The translations under genes and the position numbers were made by a program. The notes beneath the pieces are model-generated. The model saw only the letters and a list, made by a program, of their open reading frames with translations, was not told the DNA's origin and searched no databases. Below are positions 1 to 9,700 of a stretch of 64,000 bases of DNA, in pieces. How positions within the stretch are numbered: the stretch's first letter is position 1; each line of letters opens with the position of its first letter. Origin of the DNA: Mycolicibacterium elephantis DSM 44368 (lineage in GTDB: Bacteria > Actinomycetota > Actinomycetes > Mycobacteriales > Mycobacteriaceae); contig NZ_ATDN01000001.1 in assembly GCF_004014805.1 (NCBI RefSeq), positions 62,001 through 126,000 of the forward strand, read 5' to 3'.

Positions 1-503
1 ATGCCCCAAGCCATCACACGCAGCATGTGCCACGGGCCGAACGTGCGCAGCATCTCGGAAACCACGGACAGCCCGTCGGCCGCGGGCGTGAGCGAGATGA
101 CCCCGGCCAACTGCGGGTCGTCCGCGGCCACCCGAATGACGTGCCCGCCGGCCAGCGACACGCCCCATGCGACGATCCGGGCCGGGTCCACCCCGTCGAG
201 ACGACGGGCATGGTCGATCACCGCGCGATAGTCGGCGACCTGGCCCCCCAGGGAAACCAATTGTCTTGGCTGTCCGGAGGACTCACCGAAATTTCGGTAG
301 TCGAACGTCACGACCTCAGCGCCCGCACCGGCCAGCGCCTCGGCGAAAGCGAACAGCCCGCTGTCCTGGGTGGCGCCGAAGCCATGCGCCATGACGACGC
401 ACGGCCGGCCCGCCGGACCGGTCAGCGCATCCGACACCGCGCCGAACCGTCGCGCGACGATGGTGTCGCCGTCGACTTGAACCTGGATCCGCGTGGATGT
501 CAT
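1..503 (-). CDS. Alpha/beta hydrolase, C-terminus beyond the window
   Basis: The gene reads leftward from an ATG at 503 and runs off the window edge, so about 167 residues are visible. They show the alpha/beta-hydrolase start: a [10 protein letters not shown] oxyanion-hole strand, a FDYRNFGES turn, and the nucleophile elbow GVSLAGG with the catalytic serine. The acid and histidine would lie outside the window. The ATG overlaps the stop of the upstream TetR gene (ATGA), so the two are probably translationally coupled in a monooxygenase-regulator-hydrolase operon. It may hydrolyse an ester produced by the monooxygenase, but that is inference and the substrate is unknown. Confidence 0.8.
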   Translation of the reverse strand, partial: MTSTRIQVQVDGDTIVARRFGAVSDALTGPAGRPCVVMAHGFGATQDSGLFAFAEALAGAGAEVVTFDYRNFGESSGQPRQLVSLGGQVADYRAVIDHARRLDGVDPARIVAWGVSLAGGHVIRVAADDPQLAGVISLTPAADGLSVVSEMLRTFGPWHMLRVMAWG

Positions 504-1129
504 TGCGTAGCCCCTCCGAACAGCGTTGTGTGCCAGATATGGACGATCGCCGCGAGAAGCGGGGCGGCGGCCTCCGGACCGTCATCAGACCGGATGTGCC
601 GGTCGAGCACCCGCTCGTTCATCGAGATCAGCGCGTGGGCAATGGCTTTGGGCTCAGGAATGTCGATCGTGGGCTGAGTCGCGATGAAATCGCAGACGAA
701 GTCCTCGTAGCGCTGCAGCCACTGCTCCCAAATCGCCCGCGCCTCGGGGTCGGAGTCGCGGGCATCGAGCATCGCGCGGAACAGGGTGCGGTGCGCGTGC
801 CACGACTCGAACGTCCGCGTCATGGCCTCCGTCACCGAGGCACGCGGATCGCCACCGCCGGCCAGGAAACCGCCGATGGTGAAGACGTCGTCCTGGAATA
901 TCCGGGTGAGCAATTCGGTGACGATTTCGTGCTTGCCGGCGAAGTAGAAGTAAAACGCCGGCCGTTTCAGGCCCGCCGCTTTAGCCACCTCGGCGACGCT
1001 GATATCGGCGAGCGAGTGGGTCTGTAGCTGTTCCTCGAACGCCTCGAGAAGCCGCTGCCGCCGCTCGTCGCCGCGCGGTTGCGGTCGGCGCGCGCTGCGC
1101 CGTGAGCTGGCCGCCTGCTCAGGCGGCAC
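500..1129 (-). CDS. TetR-family transcriptional regulator
   Basis: About 209 residues. The N-terminal helix-turn-helix is clear: LADISVAEVAKAAGLKRPAF followed by YFYFAGKHEIV, the usual TetR recognition helix and trailing tyrosines. The C-terminal half is a helical ligand-binding region of normal length. The start is uncertain: GTG at 1129 is used here, and an in-frame GTG lies at 1141. Both overlap the end of the monooxygenase gene, and the stop overlaps the start of the hydrolase gene. It probably represses its own operon through the palindrome upstream of the monooxygenase, which is inferred from context. The ligand cannot be read from sequence. Confidence 0.88.
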   Translation of the reverse strand: MPPEQAASSRRSARRPQPRGDERRQRLLEAFEEQLQTHSLADISVAEVAKAAGLKRPAFYFYFAGKHEIVTELLTRIFQDDVFTIGGFLAGGGDPRASVTEAMTRTFESWHAHRTLFRAMLDARDSDPEARAIWEQWLQRYEDFVCDFIATQPTIDIPEPKAIAHALISMNERVLDRHIRSDDGPEAAAPLLAAIVHIWHTTLFGGATQ

Positions 1130-2489
1130 CGGCCGCCTCACGCGCCCGGCCGGCCAGCTGTACCGGCCCGAACTTCTCGACCCGGCGCCGCCCGGCCGGC
1201 AGCTCCCGCGTGCGCATGTTGCGCTCGTAGTGCCAGTAATCGACCTGCTGGGTGTGGCGCGGCTTGTCGACGAAGTGCCCGACGTACCGGCGCTCGTCGG
1301 CGGCGATGACGCGCCACATCTCGGTCTCGGACGGCGGCCGGTAGGTGCCTGCGAGATACGCGGCGGCCAACCGGGCCTGGCATTCGACGAACGGGAACAA
1401 CGTGGGTACCGCCTGTGCGAATCCGATGAAGAGCAGATCGTCGATGCCGGGTTTGAAGATCCGCTTGTACAGCGGGAGCCGGTTGTCGGGCGCCTCGAGG
1501 AAGCTGCGGTCGAAGAACGGGAACGTGATGTTGTAGCCCGTCGCGTAGATGATGACATCGGCTTCCACGGTCGAGCCGTCTTCGAACCGCACCGAACGGC
1601 CGTCCAGCCGTTCGATGTTCGGCTTCGCGATCGCGTCCCCCGAGCCCAGCCGCATGAGCAGCTCGGCCGACTGTGTGGGGTGCGCCTCGAGGAACCGGTG
1701 GTTGGGCTTGGGCAGGCCGTACTTCTGCGGATCGCCGAACATCAGGCGCGCGAACGGCTGCATCGCCCGGCGCTGCCACGACAGCGGGATCACGGGCAGC
1801 GAGTGCGCGATCTTGTCCGCCGTCACCCCGAAGATGTACTTCGGTACGACCCACGCACCGGACCGGGTCGACAGGTAAACGGTGTTGCGCCAGGACTTCT
1901 GGGAGAGCTCGGAGACGATATCGGCCGCCGAGTTGCCGATGCCGACGACGACGATGCGTTTGCCGCGCAAGTCCAGCGGTTCGGTGGGGTCGATGTAGGC
2001 GTGGGCGTGAATGCTCTCGCCGGTGAACTCACCCGGAAAGTCGGGCAGGCGCGGATCCCAGTGATGCCCGTTGGCGACGACCAGGGCGTCGTAGCGTCGC
2101 GTCAGCCCATCCGCCGTGTCGAGTTCCCAGCCGCCGTGCGGAAGACGCCGTGCGTGCTTGACGGCGTTCTCGAAGTGGATCCGCTTCAGAAGTCCGAAGG
2201 CATCGGCGTAATCGTCGAGGTACTCCTTGATCTCGGAGTGATGCGGGTAGTCGGGAAGGTCGGCGCGCATCGGGTAATCCCGAAACGACAGGCAATCGCG
2301 CGAGGTGTCGATGTGCAGCGACCGGTAGGCGCTGGAGTGACCGTTCGGATTCCGAAAGGCCCAGTTGCCCCCGATCCGGTCCGACGACTCGAAGCAGTCG
2401 TACTCGATGCCGGCGTCGGCGAGGTTCTTGCCCGTGGTCAGGCCGCTGATGCCGGCCCCGACGATCGCCACCGTGGGTGATGAAGCCAT
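1119..2489 (-). CDS. Flavin-containing monooxygenase (class B)
   Basis: 456 residues from the ATG at 2489, chosen because GGTAGGGA lies just upstream; an in-frame start 36 bases earlier has no such site. An FAD-binding GAGISG is at residues 11-16, an NADPH-binding GIGNSAAD motif lies mid-protein, and between them is FTGESIHAHAY, which fits the FMO fingerprint FxGxxxHxxxY/F. Family members use NADPH and O2 to oxygenate soft nucleophiles, and relatives act as Baeyer-Villiger enzymes. It is the first gene of an operon with a TetR regulator and a hydrolase, an arrangement typical of catabolic or detoxification units. The substrate is unknown. Confidence 0.9.
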   Translation of the reverse strand: MASSPTVAIVGAGISGLTTGKNLADAGIEYDCFESSDRIGGNWAFRNPNGHSSAYRSLHIDTSRDCLSFRDYPMRADLPDYPHHSEIKEYLDDYADAFGLLKRIHFENAVKHARRLPHGGWELDTADGLTRRYDALVVANGHHWDPRLPDFPGEFTGESIHAHAYIDPTEPLDLRGKRIVVVGIGNSAADIVSELSQKSWRNTVYLSTRSGAWVVPKYIFGVTADKIAHSLPVIPLSWQRRAMQPFARLMFGDPQKYGLPKPNHRFLEAHPTQSAELLMRLGSGDAIAKPNIERLDGRSVRFEDGSTVEADVIIYATGYNITFPFFDRSFLEAPDNRLPLYKRIFKPGIDDLLFIGFAQAVPTLFPFVECQARLAAAYLAGTYRPPSETEMWRVIAADERRYVGHFVDKPRHTQQVDYWHYERNMRTRELPAGRRRVEKFGPVQLAGRAREAAGAA

Positions 2490-2538
2490 GTTCCCTACCC
2501 GTTCTATGAGCTGCGTCACCGACAAGCTACCAAAATTC

Positions 2539-2550
2539 TGACAGCTGTCA
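2539..2550. promoter_or_regulatory. Candidate TetR operator, perfect 12-bp palindrome
   Basis: TGACAGCTGTCA is a perfect palindrome, with partly symmetric flanks TTC and AAAGAA. It lies 50 bases upstream of the monooxygenase ATG, in the only non-coding gap before that operon. Symmetric sites of this type are usual for TetR dimers, and the operon encodes one. The link is inferred from position and symmetry only. Confidence 0.5.
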
Positions 2551-2635
2551 AAGAATGGCGGTTCTCGCGCCCTACGGGACCTGGCGCACTGTTACCGGGT
2601 AGATCTCGGCACCCACAAGGATGAGCGCTCGGCAC

Positions 2636-3718
2636 CTAGATAGCCAGCCAGTCGTTGCCAGCGAGGTTCAGCACTGCCACGTCGAGACTCGGCGTGATAT
2701 CGGACTGCAGTACCACGCCGTGCTTTTCGAGCACCGAACGCAGGGTTTCCGCGGCGTCGATGTTCAGCGGGCTGGAGACCCACATGGCATAAGGAAGGTT
2801 GACGAACCGGCTCTCGCGGACCGCCTTGAGGTTCCTGCTGGCCAGGGTGCTGCGCAGCACCTCGATCTTCTCCTCGACGGACTGGCCCGGGTAGTCGACG
2901 AACACGATGAGGTCCGGGTCGGCGGTGGCGATCCGCTCCCAGCTCACGGTCGTCCAGGTGTCGTGAATGTCCTCGGTGGCGTTGCGGGCCCCGGCCGCGT
3001 CGATGATCCCCTGCGGCCCGCCGAACGCGCCCGACGAGAAGATGGTGTCGGTCCCACTGTCGAACACGAAGACCGTCGGCGTGTCCTCGGGTTGCGGTGC
3101 GGCACGCAACCTTTCCAGCCTCGCGGCGATGTCGTCAGCGGCCCGCGCGCCCTGTTCGGCGTTCCCCGTGATGGCGCCGATGTTGCGCAGATCGGTGTCG
3201 AGTGCGACCCACGGGTCCATGGTTCCGCGGACCGACTGCCCCTCCACCTGCCGGCACGCCTCGGACAACTGGTACACCGCGATCCCGTGCCCCGCGAGGA
3301 TCTCCGGAGTGATTCCTCGTTCCTCCCCCATCCCGTAGTTGTAGCCCGCGAAGAGCACCTGCGGCCTAGCCCCGACGATGTTCTCCAGTGACGGCTGCGC
3401 AGGCGCCACCTCGTTGAGATCGTCGACCTGCGAACCGAATTCGAGGCGTAGCACGTCGACGTCGCGGGCCATGGAGCTGACGACGCCCATCTGTTCGCGC
3501 GCCCCGGCGGCCAGCGCGATGGCGATCATCCCGCCGTCGTTGACGAACAGGCGCTCGAGCGGTTGCTCGAAGCTGACTTCCTCACCGCAGTTGGTGACCG
3601 TCACCGTGTCGGTGGCCTCCGAGGTTACGTCCTGCGAGCCGCAACCGGTGACCAAGGCCAGCACAACGCCGAAGATCGCCGGTGTAGCGCATTTCCGTGC
3701 CACTGTCATTTTCCTCAT
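2636..3718 (-). CDS. Lipoprotein binding protein of a FecB/BtuF-type ABC transporter
   Basis: 360 residues. The N-terminus is a lipoprotein signal with lipobox LVTGC, so the mature protein would be anchored outside the membrane. The body has the periplasmic-binding-protein-2 pattern of siderophore, haem and corrinoid receptors: an ERLFVNDGG segment, PSLENIVGARPQVLFAGYN, then DDIAARLERL and a TIFSSGAFGGPQGIIDAAGA stretch. Upstream on the same strand lie a truncated ATPase fragment and a cobalamin riboswitch. Corrinoid is therefore the best ligand guess; a ferric siderophore is the alternative. No permease gene is adjacent, so it may depend on a transporter elsewhere or be a relic. A second in-frame ATG lies 9 bases downstream. 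Confidence 0.82.
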   Translation of the reverse strand: MRKMTVARKCATPAIFGVVLALVTGCGSQDVTSEATDTVTVTNCGEEVSFEQPLERLFVNDGGMIAIALAAGAREQMGVVSSMARDVDVLRLEFGSQVDDLNEVAPAQPSLENIVGARPQVLFAGYNYGMGEERGITPEILAGHGIAVYQLSEACRQVEGQSVRGTMDPWVALDTDLRNIGAITGNAEQGARAADDIAARLERLRAAPQPEDTPTVFVFDSGTDTIFSSGAFGGPQGIIDAAGARNATEDIHDTWTTVSWERIATADPDLIVFVDYPGQSVEEKIEVLRSTLASRNLKAVRESRFVNLPYAMWVSSPLNIDAAETLRSVLEKHGVVLQSDITPSLDVAVLNLAGNDWLAI

Positions 3719-3763
3719 CGTTGGTGAAACGCCGGGTACGCGTGAGTGAGCAGAAGGTGGGAG

Positions 3764-4072
3764 CTACGGCGTCCGGCCCAGCCCGACCGCCTCGGCAACC
3801 GTCAGCTCACCAGATGGCCGCTCTTCCTGGCCGACGACGGCGATCGTGCATGCCCTGCGCCGGGCCGGTATCCGGTGCAGATCCTCGCCGTCGATCCGTA
3901 CCGACCCGTCCGCCGGGGCATCGAGACCCGAAAGCGTCCGCAGCAGCGTCGTTTTGCCCGCGCCGTTCGGGCCGACCACAGCCAGCCGGGTCGCGGCGGG
4001 AACCATCACGTCCACACCGGACACGATGGTCCTGGTCCCCCGCCGACACGCGACCCCGTGCGCGCTGAGCAC
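3764..4072 (-). pseudogene. Truncated ABC transporter ATPase (FecE/BtuD type)
   Basis: From GTG at 4072 the frame encodes only 102 residues: an N-terminal ABC domain with Walker A GPNGAGKTT, SVRIDGEDLHRIPARRRA and a Q-loop-like VVGQEE, ending at GLGRTP with a TAG. The signature motif, Walker B and H-loop are absent, so it cannot be a working ATPase (family length about 250-280). After the TAG the same frame stays open into the next gene, the binding protein. This looks like a deletion that removed the rest of the ATPase and any permease genes. It is the first gene after a cobalamin riboswitch. Confidence 0.8.
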
Positions 4073-4107
4073 GGATGCGCTCGTATCTGAACGCGAGATA
4101 CCGGTGG

Positions 4108-4285
4108 ACTCAACGAGAACGGCAGGTCTTCGGACTCGGGATGTTCCGGACTCGACGCCTTCCCGGAAGCCTTCATGACCTCCAGTGACCTGTGTCGAGT
4201 CCAACTCCCATACCGCTGCGCGCCAGTCCCGGATTCTCACCGGGTTCCCTGGCATCCGCTAATGGCACGGATGCGACCGTCCTCA
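4108..4285 (-). promoter_or_regulatory. Cobalamin riboswitch
   Basis: On the minus strand the leader contains hallmark cobalamin-riboswitch elements in order: a GCATCC/GGATGC stem, AGGGAACCCGGTGAGAATCC, GGGACTGGCGCGCAGC, a long GACTCGAC/GTCGAGTC hairpin, and the B12 box GAGTCCGAAGACCTGCC at about 4121-4140. It ends about 35-50 bases before the GTG of the truncated ATPase. Such elements switch genes off when adenosylcobalamin is plentiful, which indicates that the downstream transporter was for corrinoid uptake. The exact boundaries are approximate. Confidence 0.88.
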
Positions 4286-4414
4286 GCGGCTGAGCCTATC
4301 AAGCCCTGTTATGCGCAAAAACTGTTCTTAGCCGGACCGTGTCAGCTAACCTCTGACAATCGACTACACCGCGGTGAGCTGGCAGGTGAACCGCGATCGG
4401 CTCTTGGGGGAAAC

Positions 4415-4762
4415 ATGATCAGGCTCTTCGCGGTCGCCGCGGCCACCGCTGCGCTGACCTTCATCGCGGTTCCGACCGCTGCCGCGCAAACCGATCCGAA
4501 GATCCCCAATGGGGAGGCCAATTGGTGTCCGGGCGGGCAGAAATCGGGACAGGGCGGGCAACGGTATTGCCTCGGAGAGCCGTTCCCCGATGGCTCGTTC
4601 TACTCGCAGACGTGGAGCTTGGGCACGGGCGGCCCCTTCGGACCGGGCTCCTGGAACCGCATGGCGTCCTGCAGCGTGTTGATCAACGGGCAGCCCCAGG
4701 GCGGTCGGCCCTACGGCGGTGCGCCCGAATGCGGGGGCGGTCCGCGCGTCATCTACTTCTAG
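4415..4762 (+). CDS. Small secreted protein of unknown function
   Basis: 115 residues from the ATG at 4415, with GGGGG five bases upstream. A Sec signal peptide covers about residues 1-25 (basic MIR start, alanine-rich hydrophobic core, AxA cleavage at AAAQT). The mature part is small, glycine- and proline-rich and has four cysteines (WCPGG, RYCLG, SCSVL, ECGGG) that could form two disulfides outside the cell. I do not recognise an enzymatic domain. It resembles the many small conserved secreted proteins of mycobacteria. It diverges from the riboswitch leader and converges with the reductase gene 10 bases downstream. Confidence 0.75.
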   Translation: MIRLFAVAAATAALTFIAVPTAAAQTDPKIPNGEANWCPGGQKSGQGGQRYCLGEPFPDGSFYSQTWSLGTGGPFGPGSWNRMASCSVLINGQPQGGRPYGGAPECGGGPRVIYF

Positions 4763-4772
4763 CGCCGCCCGT

Positions 4773-5336
4773 TCACCGACGCGCGTAGCGCAGGTAGACG
4801 ACGCCGGTGTCGAAGGTGCGCGTCTCTTGGAGCTCGAGTTCGATTCGTCGCTCCAGCGCGGTGAAGTACGGTGTGCCGCCGCCGAGGACGGCCGGGGCGA
4901 GGAAGATGCGGTACTCGTCGATCAAGTCGTGCCGCATCAACGTCGCCGCCAGGTCGGCTCCCCCGACCGCCAGCGGCTCCCCCGGCTCCTGTTTGAGCCT
5001 CGCGACTTCCGTCACCGGATCCTCGGTCGAGAGCCTCGTGTTGCCCTCGACCTCCGTCAGCGTGGTCGAATACACGATCTTGGGCAGCTTCTGCCAGATG
5101 CGCGCGAACTCGAGTGAATATCGCGGAGCGTCAGGCTCGCGTTCCTCGAAGCCCTCCCAGTAGGTCATCACCTCATAGAGCCGACGCCCGAGCAGATGCC
5201 CGCCGAGCGCCGCCACCTGGTCGTTATGAAAGCGGTGCAGCTGTTCGTCCGGTACCGCCCAGTCGTCGTGCTCGCCGCGCGGCCCCGAGATGTAACCGTC
5301 GAGCGAGAGTGTCATCGAGTAGATCAGTTTGCGCAT
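4773..5336 (-). CDS. Dihydrofolate-reductase-fold protein (RibD C-terminal family)
   Basis: 187 residues from the ATG at 5336, preceded by GGAGAG; an in-frame codon 30 bases earlier lacks a ribosome site. It matches the RibD-C/DHFR-like family: KLIYSMTLSLDGYISG at the start, LLGRRLYEVMTYW, a KIVYSTTL strand, GGADLAATLMRHDLIDEYRI, and PAVLGGGTPYF near the end. Members bind NADPH and reduce small heterocycles, but most stand-alone copies are uncharacterised. It is not part of a riboflavin operon here. It diverges from the amine oxidase with about 97 bases between starts. Confidence 0.85.
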   Translation of the reverse strand: MRKLIYSMTLSLDGYISGPRGEHDDWAVPDEQLHRFHNDQVAALGGHLLGRRLYEVMTYWEGFEEREPDAPRYSLEFARIWQKLPKIVYSTTLTEVEGNTRLSTEDPVTEVARLKQEPGEPLAVGGADLAATLMRHDLIDEYRIFLAPAVLGGGTPYFTALERRIELELQETRTFDTGVVYLRYARR

Positions 5337-5433
5337 GTGCGGGTTCTCTCCTTTGTGGGTGTCCACACGTATGACCTTCCATCCGACCCGAGCTCATCGG
5401 ACGTCTTCGATAGATTGCCCCTCGGGAGGCACG

Positions 5434-6789
5434 ATGAACATCGACACGGACGTCGCGGTGATCGGCGCGGGACTGGCCGGATTGACGGCCGCACGCGAAC
5501 TGCGCCGCGCCGGCGTCGACGTCGTCGTATTGGAGGCCCGCGACCGCGTCGGCGGGCGCACGTTGAATCACCGTCTCGGTGACCGATTCGGCGATGCGGT
5601 TGTCGAGGTCGGCGGGCAGTGGATCGGACCGAACCACACGCGCATCCGCGCCCTGATCGACCAGCTGGGCATCGCCACCTTCGACACCTACGACGACGGC
5701 GCGAAGCTGTGGGAGCACGACGGCCGGGTCCGCCGTTATCGCGGTGAGGTTCCGAAGGCGGGTCTGGTGCGACTGGCCGACGTGCAGATCGCGTTGACGC
5801 GGCTGGAGCGGATGGCACGCCGGGTCGATCCCGCGGCGCCGTGGTCGGCCAAACGGGCACTGGACTGGGACCGCCAGACCGTCGCGTCCTGGGTGCAACG
5901 TCACGTGCGGACCTCGCTGGGCCGCTCGTTCATCGGCCTGGCGTGTGAAGCCGTGTGGGCCGCCGACGCCGCTGACTTGTCGTTGCTGCATCTGCTGACC
6001 TACACCAGCTCCAACCATGGCCTGGCACAGTTGATTTCGACGCGAGGTGGCGCGCAGCAGACCCGCATCGTGGGCGGGGCGCAACAAATCTCGTCAGCGA
6101 TGGCCGCCGAGTTGGGCGATGCGGTGCACCTCGGTGTCGCGGTGCGCTCGATACGGTGCCGCGACGGCGTCGAAATCCGTGCTGACACTGCGACGGTGCG
6201 CGCCAGACGGGCGATCGTGGCCATGAGCCCCGCGCTGGCGGGTCGGCTCAGGTACGACGAGCCGCTGCCGGCCGACCGCGACCAGCTCACCCAGCGCATG
6301 CCCAACGGTTCGGTGATCAAATGCATGGCGGTCTACGACGAACCGTTCTGGCGCGCCGACGGGTTGTCCGGTCAAGGGGTGTCGCTGAGCGGGCCGGTGA
6401 AGGTGTTCTTCGACAACTCCCCACCGTCCGGCACGCCCGGCGTCCTGCTCGGCTTCCTCGAAGGCAACCAGGCGCGCGCGTACGCGCGCCTCGATCCGGC
6501 GGCCCGCCGCGGCGCCGTCGTCGACTGCTTCACCCGGATGTTCGGGTCGCGGGCCGCGCAGCCTCTCGACTACGTCGAAAAGATCTGGGCCGCAGACGAA
6601 TGGACGCGCGGCTGCTACGGCGCGTTCATGCCGCCGAACACGTGGACGACACACGGCCACGCCCTGCGCGAGCCCGTGGGGCCGATCCACTGGGCCGGAG
6701 CGGAGACGGCAATCGAGTCAATGGGCTACATGGACGGCGCTGTGGCCTCGGGTGAACGCGCAGCGGCGGCAGTGCGTGCCGCGCTGTGA
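5434..6789 (+). CDS. Flavin-dependent amine oxidase
   Basis: 451 residues from the ATG at 5434, with GGGAGG upstream. The Rossmann FAD motif GAGLAG is at residues 11-16, followed by LEARDRVGGRT, the typical monoamine-oxidase-family sequence, and GGQWIGPNH. The C-terminus carries the conserved flavin-binding end IHWAGAETA with IESMGYMDGAVASGERAA. Family members oxidise primary or secondary amines to aldehydes with H2O2 release, and some act on polyamines, so a putrescine-like substrate is possible but not shown. It stands alone on its strand and converges, 8 bases apart, with the end of the large five-gene operon. Confidence 0.9.
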   Translation: MNIDTDVAVIGAGLAGLTAARELRRAGVDVVVLEARDRVGGRTLNHRLGDRFGDAVVEVGGQWIGPNHTRIRALIDQLGIATFDTYDDGAKLWEHDGRVRRYRGEVPKAGLVRLADVQIALTRLERMARRVDPAAPWSAKRALDWDRQTVASWVQRHVRTSLGRSFIGLACEAVWAADAADLSLLHLLTYTSSNHGLAQLISTRGGAQQTRIVGGAQQISSAMAAELGDAVHLGVAVRSIRCRDGVEIRADTATVRARRAIVAMSPALAGRLRYDEPLPADRDQLTQRMPNGSVIKCMAVYDEPFWRADGLSGQGVSLSGPVKVFFDNSPPSGTPGVLLGFLEGNQARAYARLDPAARRGAVVDCFTRMFGSRAAQPLDYVEKIWAADEWTRGCYGAFMPPNTWTTHGHALREPVGPIHWAGAETAIESMGYMDGAVASGERAAAAVRAAL

Positions 6790-6797
6790 CGTCCGGA

Positions 6798-9700
6798 TCA
6801 TCCGGGTTCCTGCGGGACCATGCGTGCCCACCCCTCGGTGAGCCGCACCCGTGAGGGCGGCAACTCCCCTACCCCCAACACGGGTGGAATCGGCACCTCC
6901 GGGAACTCCACGTCGTCGTCGTGGACGAACGCCGCGCGCAGCCCCTCGATGAACGGTGCCGGCATCACGGGCACGATCTTCTCGTCGCGCTCGAACCCCA
7001 GGATCGGCCCCACCCGGAAGGTCGGCCGCAATCGGGCGAGGGCGGGTTCGATGAAGTCCTTGGGCATCACGATGTTCTTGCGTGGGAGCATCCCGCAGGT
7101 GGCGTATATGCCGCCCCGGGCGTCAGCCAGCACGACGAGGTCGAGCGGTTGGTTCGCGGGAAGGTCGAACTCCGAGACCTGGCCGGCGACGAACGGGTGG
7201 GTGATCGGCCGAGTTTTCTGGACCCCCGCGCTCGTCACCATCTGGTTGAGCACCGCCTCCTCGGCGGCCTGCAGGCTCGGCGGCGCGAACCGTGCGTCGG
7301 CCGGTGTTGCCCCCTCCACGAAGCAACCCAGCACGCCGTCCTCCGGGCGGGTCACATCACCGATGCGTAAGCGCAGCACCGGCAGCGACGATGCATCGGT
7401 GATCGTCGATGGTCCCTCTCGTAGCTGTGTGACCGTCGCATCGGACGCTTCGAACACCGCCCTCGCGCGAAGGACAACGACGGGCTCGCCGAGCAGCCGC
7501 ACGCGACCGTCGGCATGCTTGGGTCCGGGCTCGAGCGTCGACCGGACCGTGTCGAACACGCGAAGCATTGCGGTGAAACCGGTTTCGTGCCAGCCGGGTG
7601 CACCCGCCGACACCGCGAGGGTCTGCGCAACCAGCGCCTCGACCAGCCGGCGCAGGGTCTCGTTGGTGATTGCCGCGGTCGACGGCTCTCCGCTGGGCAC
7701 CGTGACCCACGGCAACGGCGTGAAGCTGACGGTTAGGGTCGCGGCCGCGACCGGAGCCAGGTCGCCGTCGATCGGGTCAGTCGCGGTGATCTGGCCGACC
7801 GGTCCACCGTCGGCGTCGTAGACCTCGAGTGCTTGATCCACGAAATCCGGCAGCAGGAAACCGCAGATCGGTGAGACGAACGGAGTGGCCTCGACGTCGG
7901 GGGCAGCGGCCGACTGTAGTCGCAGATGGAGCCGCCCCCAGCTGGTGAGCCGGGCAGGAACCGCCGTGGCCCACTCGGGCAGCGGATCCAGCGTCGTGCT
8001 GGCGCTCGACCAATCGGCAGAGGCCCCGAAGGTGTCGTAAACGCGGATGCGATTCATGTGCAGGTATCCGCCCTGTTCCCGCTGTCCTTCGGCGGCGAGT
8101 GCGTCGTCGAGTCCGGTCAACGAAGCCGACACCACATCGAGCGCGTCGAATGTGCCGGCGTTCACCCCTTGGGGCGCGGGCGTTTTCGGAATCGGATTGC
8201 CGTCGGGCCCGTTCACAGTTTCGGTGACAAGTGTCTCGCGCAGCACGTTGGCGACCGTGACGGTCGCGACATGACGCTCCCGCACTACCTGTTCGCGGTC
8301 CGGCGCGACGACCGGGTCACGGTCCACCGTCTCGACATGCTCCGGCGGCAGTGTCCACGCGTCGTTGAATCGCTTGCGCCGGTGGGTGGCTTCGGTGTCG
8401 AGGAAGAGCGGGCCGTACCAGTCGCGCCACGCCTGGAGCCCGACCCCACTCGGTGGCGTCCCGATCGGTTCGATCGCGCCGATCGCCTCGGCCTGCTCGT
8501 CGTCGAGGAGACCGCCGCGGTTGAGCCAGATCGAGCGTGCGGCCGCAGTCAGTTGAGCCGCAGTGGGTTTCCGACCGCGGTCGCCGCTGCGGTGCGCGGT
8601 ACGCGCCATGATCGGCGCGTTTGCCGCGTCGGCGAGCGCGTGCTCGGCGACCAGACCGGACACCAAATCGGGCACACCCGGGGCGCTGAATGCGCCGCTG
8701 TCGGCGAGCAGTTCGTTGCCGAGCACGGTGTGGTTGCCGACGCGCAGACCCACCATCAGCTCACCGGCGAATCGCGTGTCGAGGTGCCCGTCGAGCCGGA
8801 AGCGCCCGTCGGCACCGTGCCGGAACTGGCGCTTGGCGCCGTACAGCACGAGGTGCGGCGCCCACGGCCGGTACCACCGTGGGCCGGGGACCTCGAAGAG
8901 GTGGTCGGCGTCCGGGAGGTGAATCCGGGCGCCGGCGATCGCGCGATACAGCTCAGCGAGCACGCGATGGCCGGGGTTCTGCGCGATGTCGATGGGGGCG
9001 TTCGGATCGCCGAGGTCCAGCCACCAGCCCGCCTGCGCGGGACCCGATCCGTCGGCCGACGGTCCCAGCGCGCTCGGCGCGGCGTTTCGGCGATGGTCCT
9101 GCACACGCACCAGCCGGGGGTCGATCGGATGCGTTGCGGTCTGCTGGGCGGCAGCGAACGCTTCGCGGAGATCGCCTATCCAGTCGACGATTTCACTGTC
9201 GCTCGGCCCGGACGGCTGCGCCGCAGGGGGTTCGCTGAGCACGGCATCCGCGATCGGGTTCTGCAGCTGATCCGCGGTGGCCGCTGAGATCGCGGCGGAC
9301 CTCGCCAGCAGGCCGGGCCAGTTTCCCGTTATGGGCGCTGTCGCTGAGCCGCCGAGATCGGCGAGGGCGACGCCGAGGTTCTGCAGGTTCAGCTTCGGGT
9401 AGATGTCCAGCCGTGCAAACCATGTCGAGCGACCGGGAACACCCTGGAAGGTGCGGGCATGCTGGGCGCCGGGCAGATCGATGACGCCGCCGGTCGTGCC
9501 CGACTGCTGCCCGAGCTTGCCGAGCATCATGTCGAGGTAGTCGACTTCGGTGTCGGCCCCCGTGCGCGCAGCGACTTCTGCCATGGCCCGCTGCAGGTTT
9601 GGATACAGGACGACCCCGTCGGTCTTGAGTGACGAGAAGCCGATCAAGCTCGCCTGCCGAACCGGCACGTCGATGATCGAGCCGTGCAGCACGGTGTGAG

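Noticed and set aside
7926..9287. 453-codon open frame on the plus strand inside the 1258-residue gene
   Set aside because: It is antisense to a frame with strong ribosome site and operon context, is arginine-rich with no domain, and is the kind of shadow frame expected in high-GC DNA.
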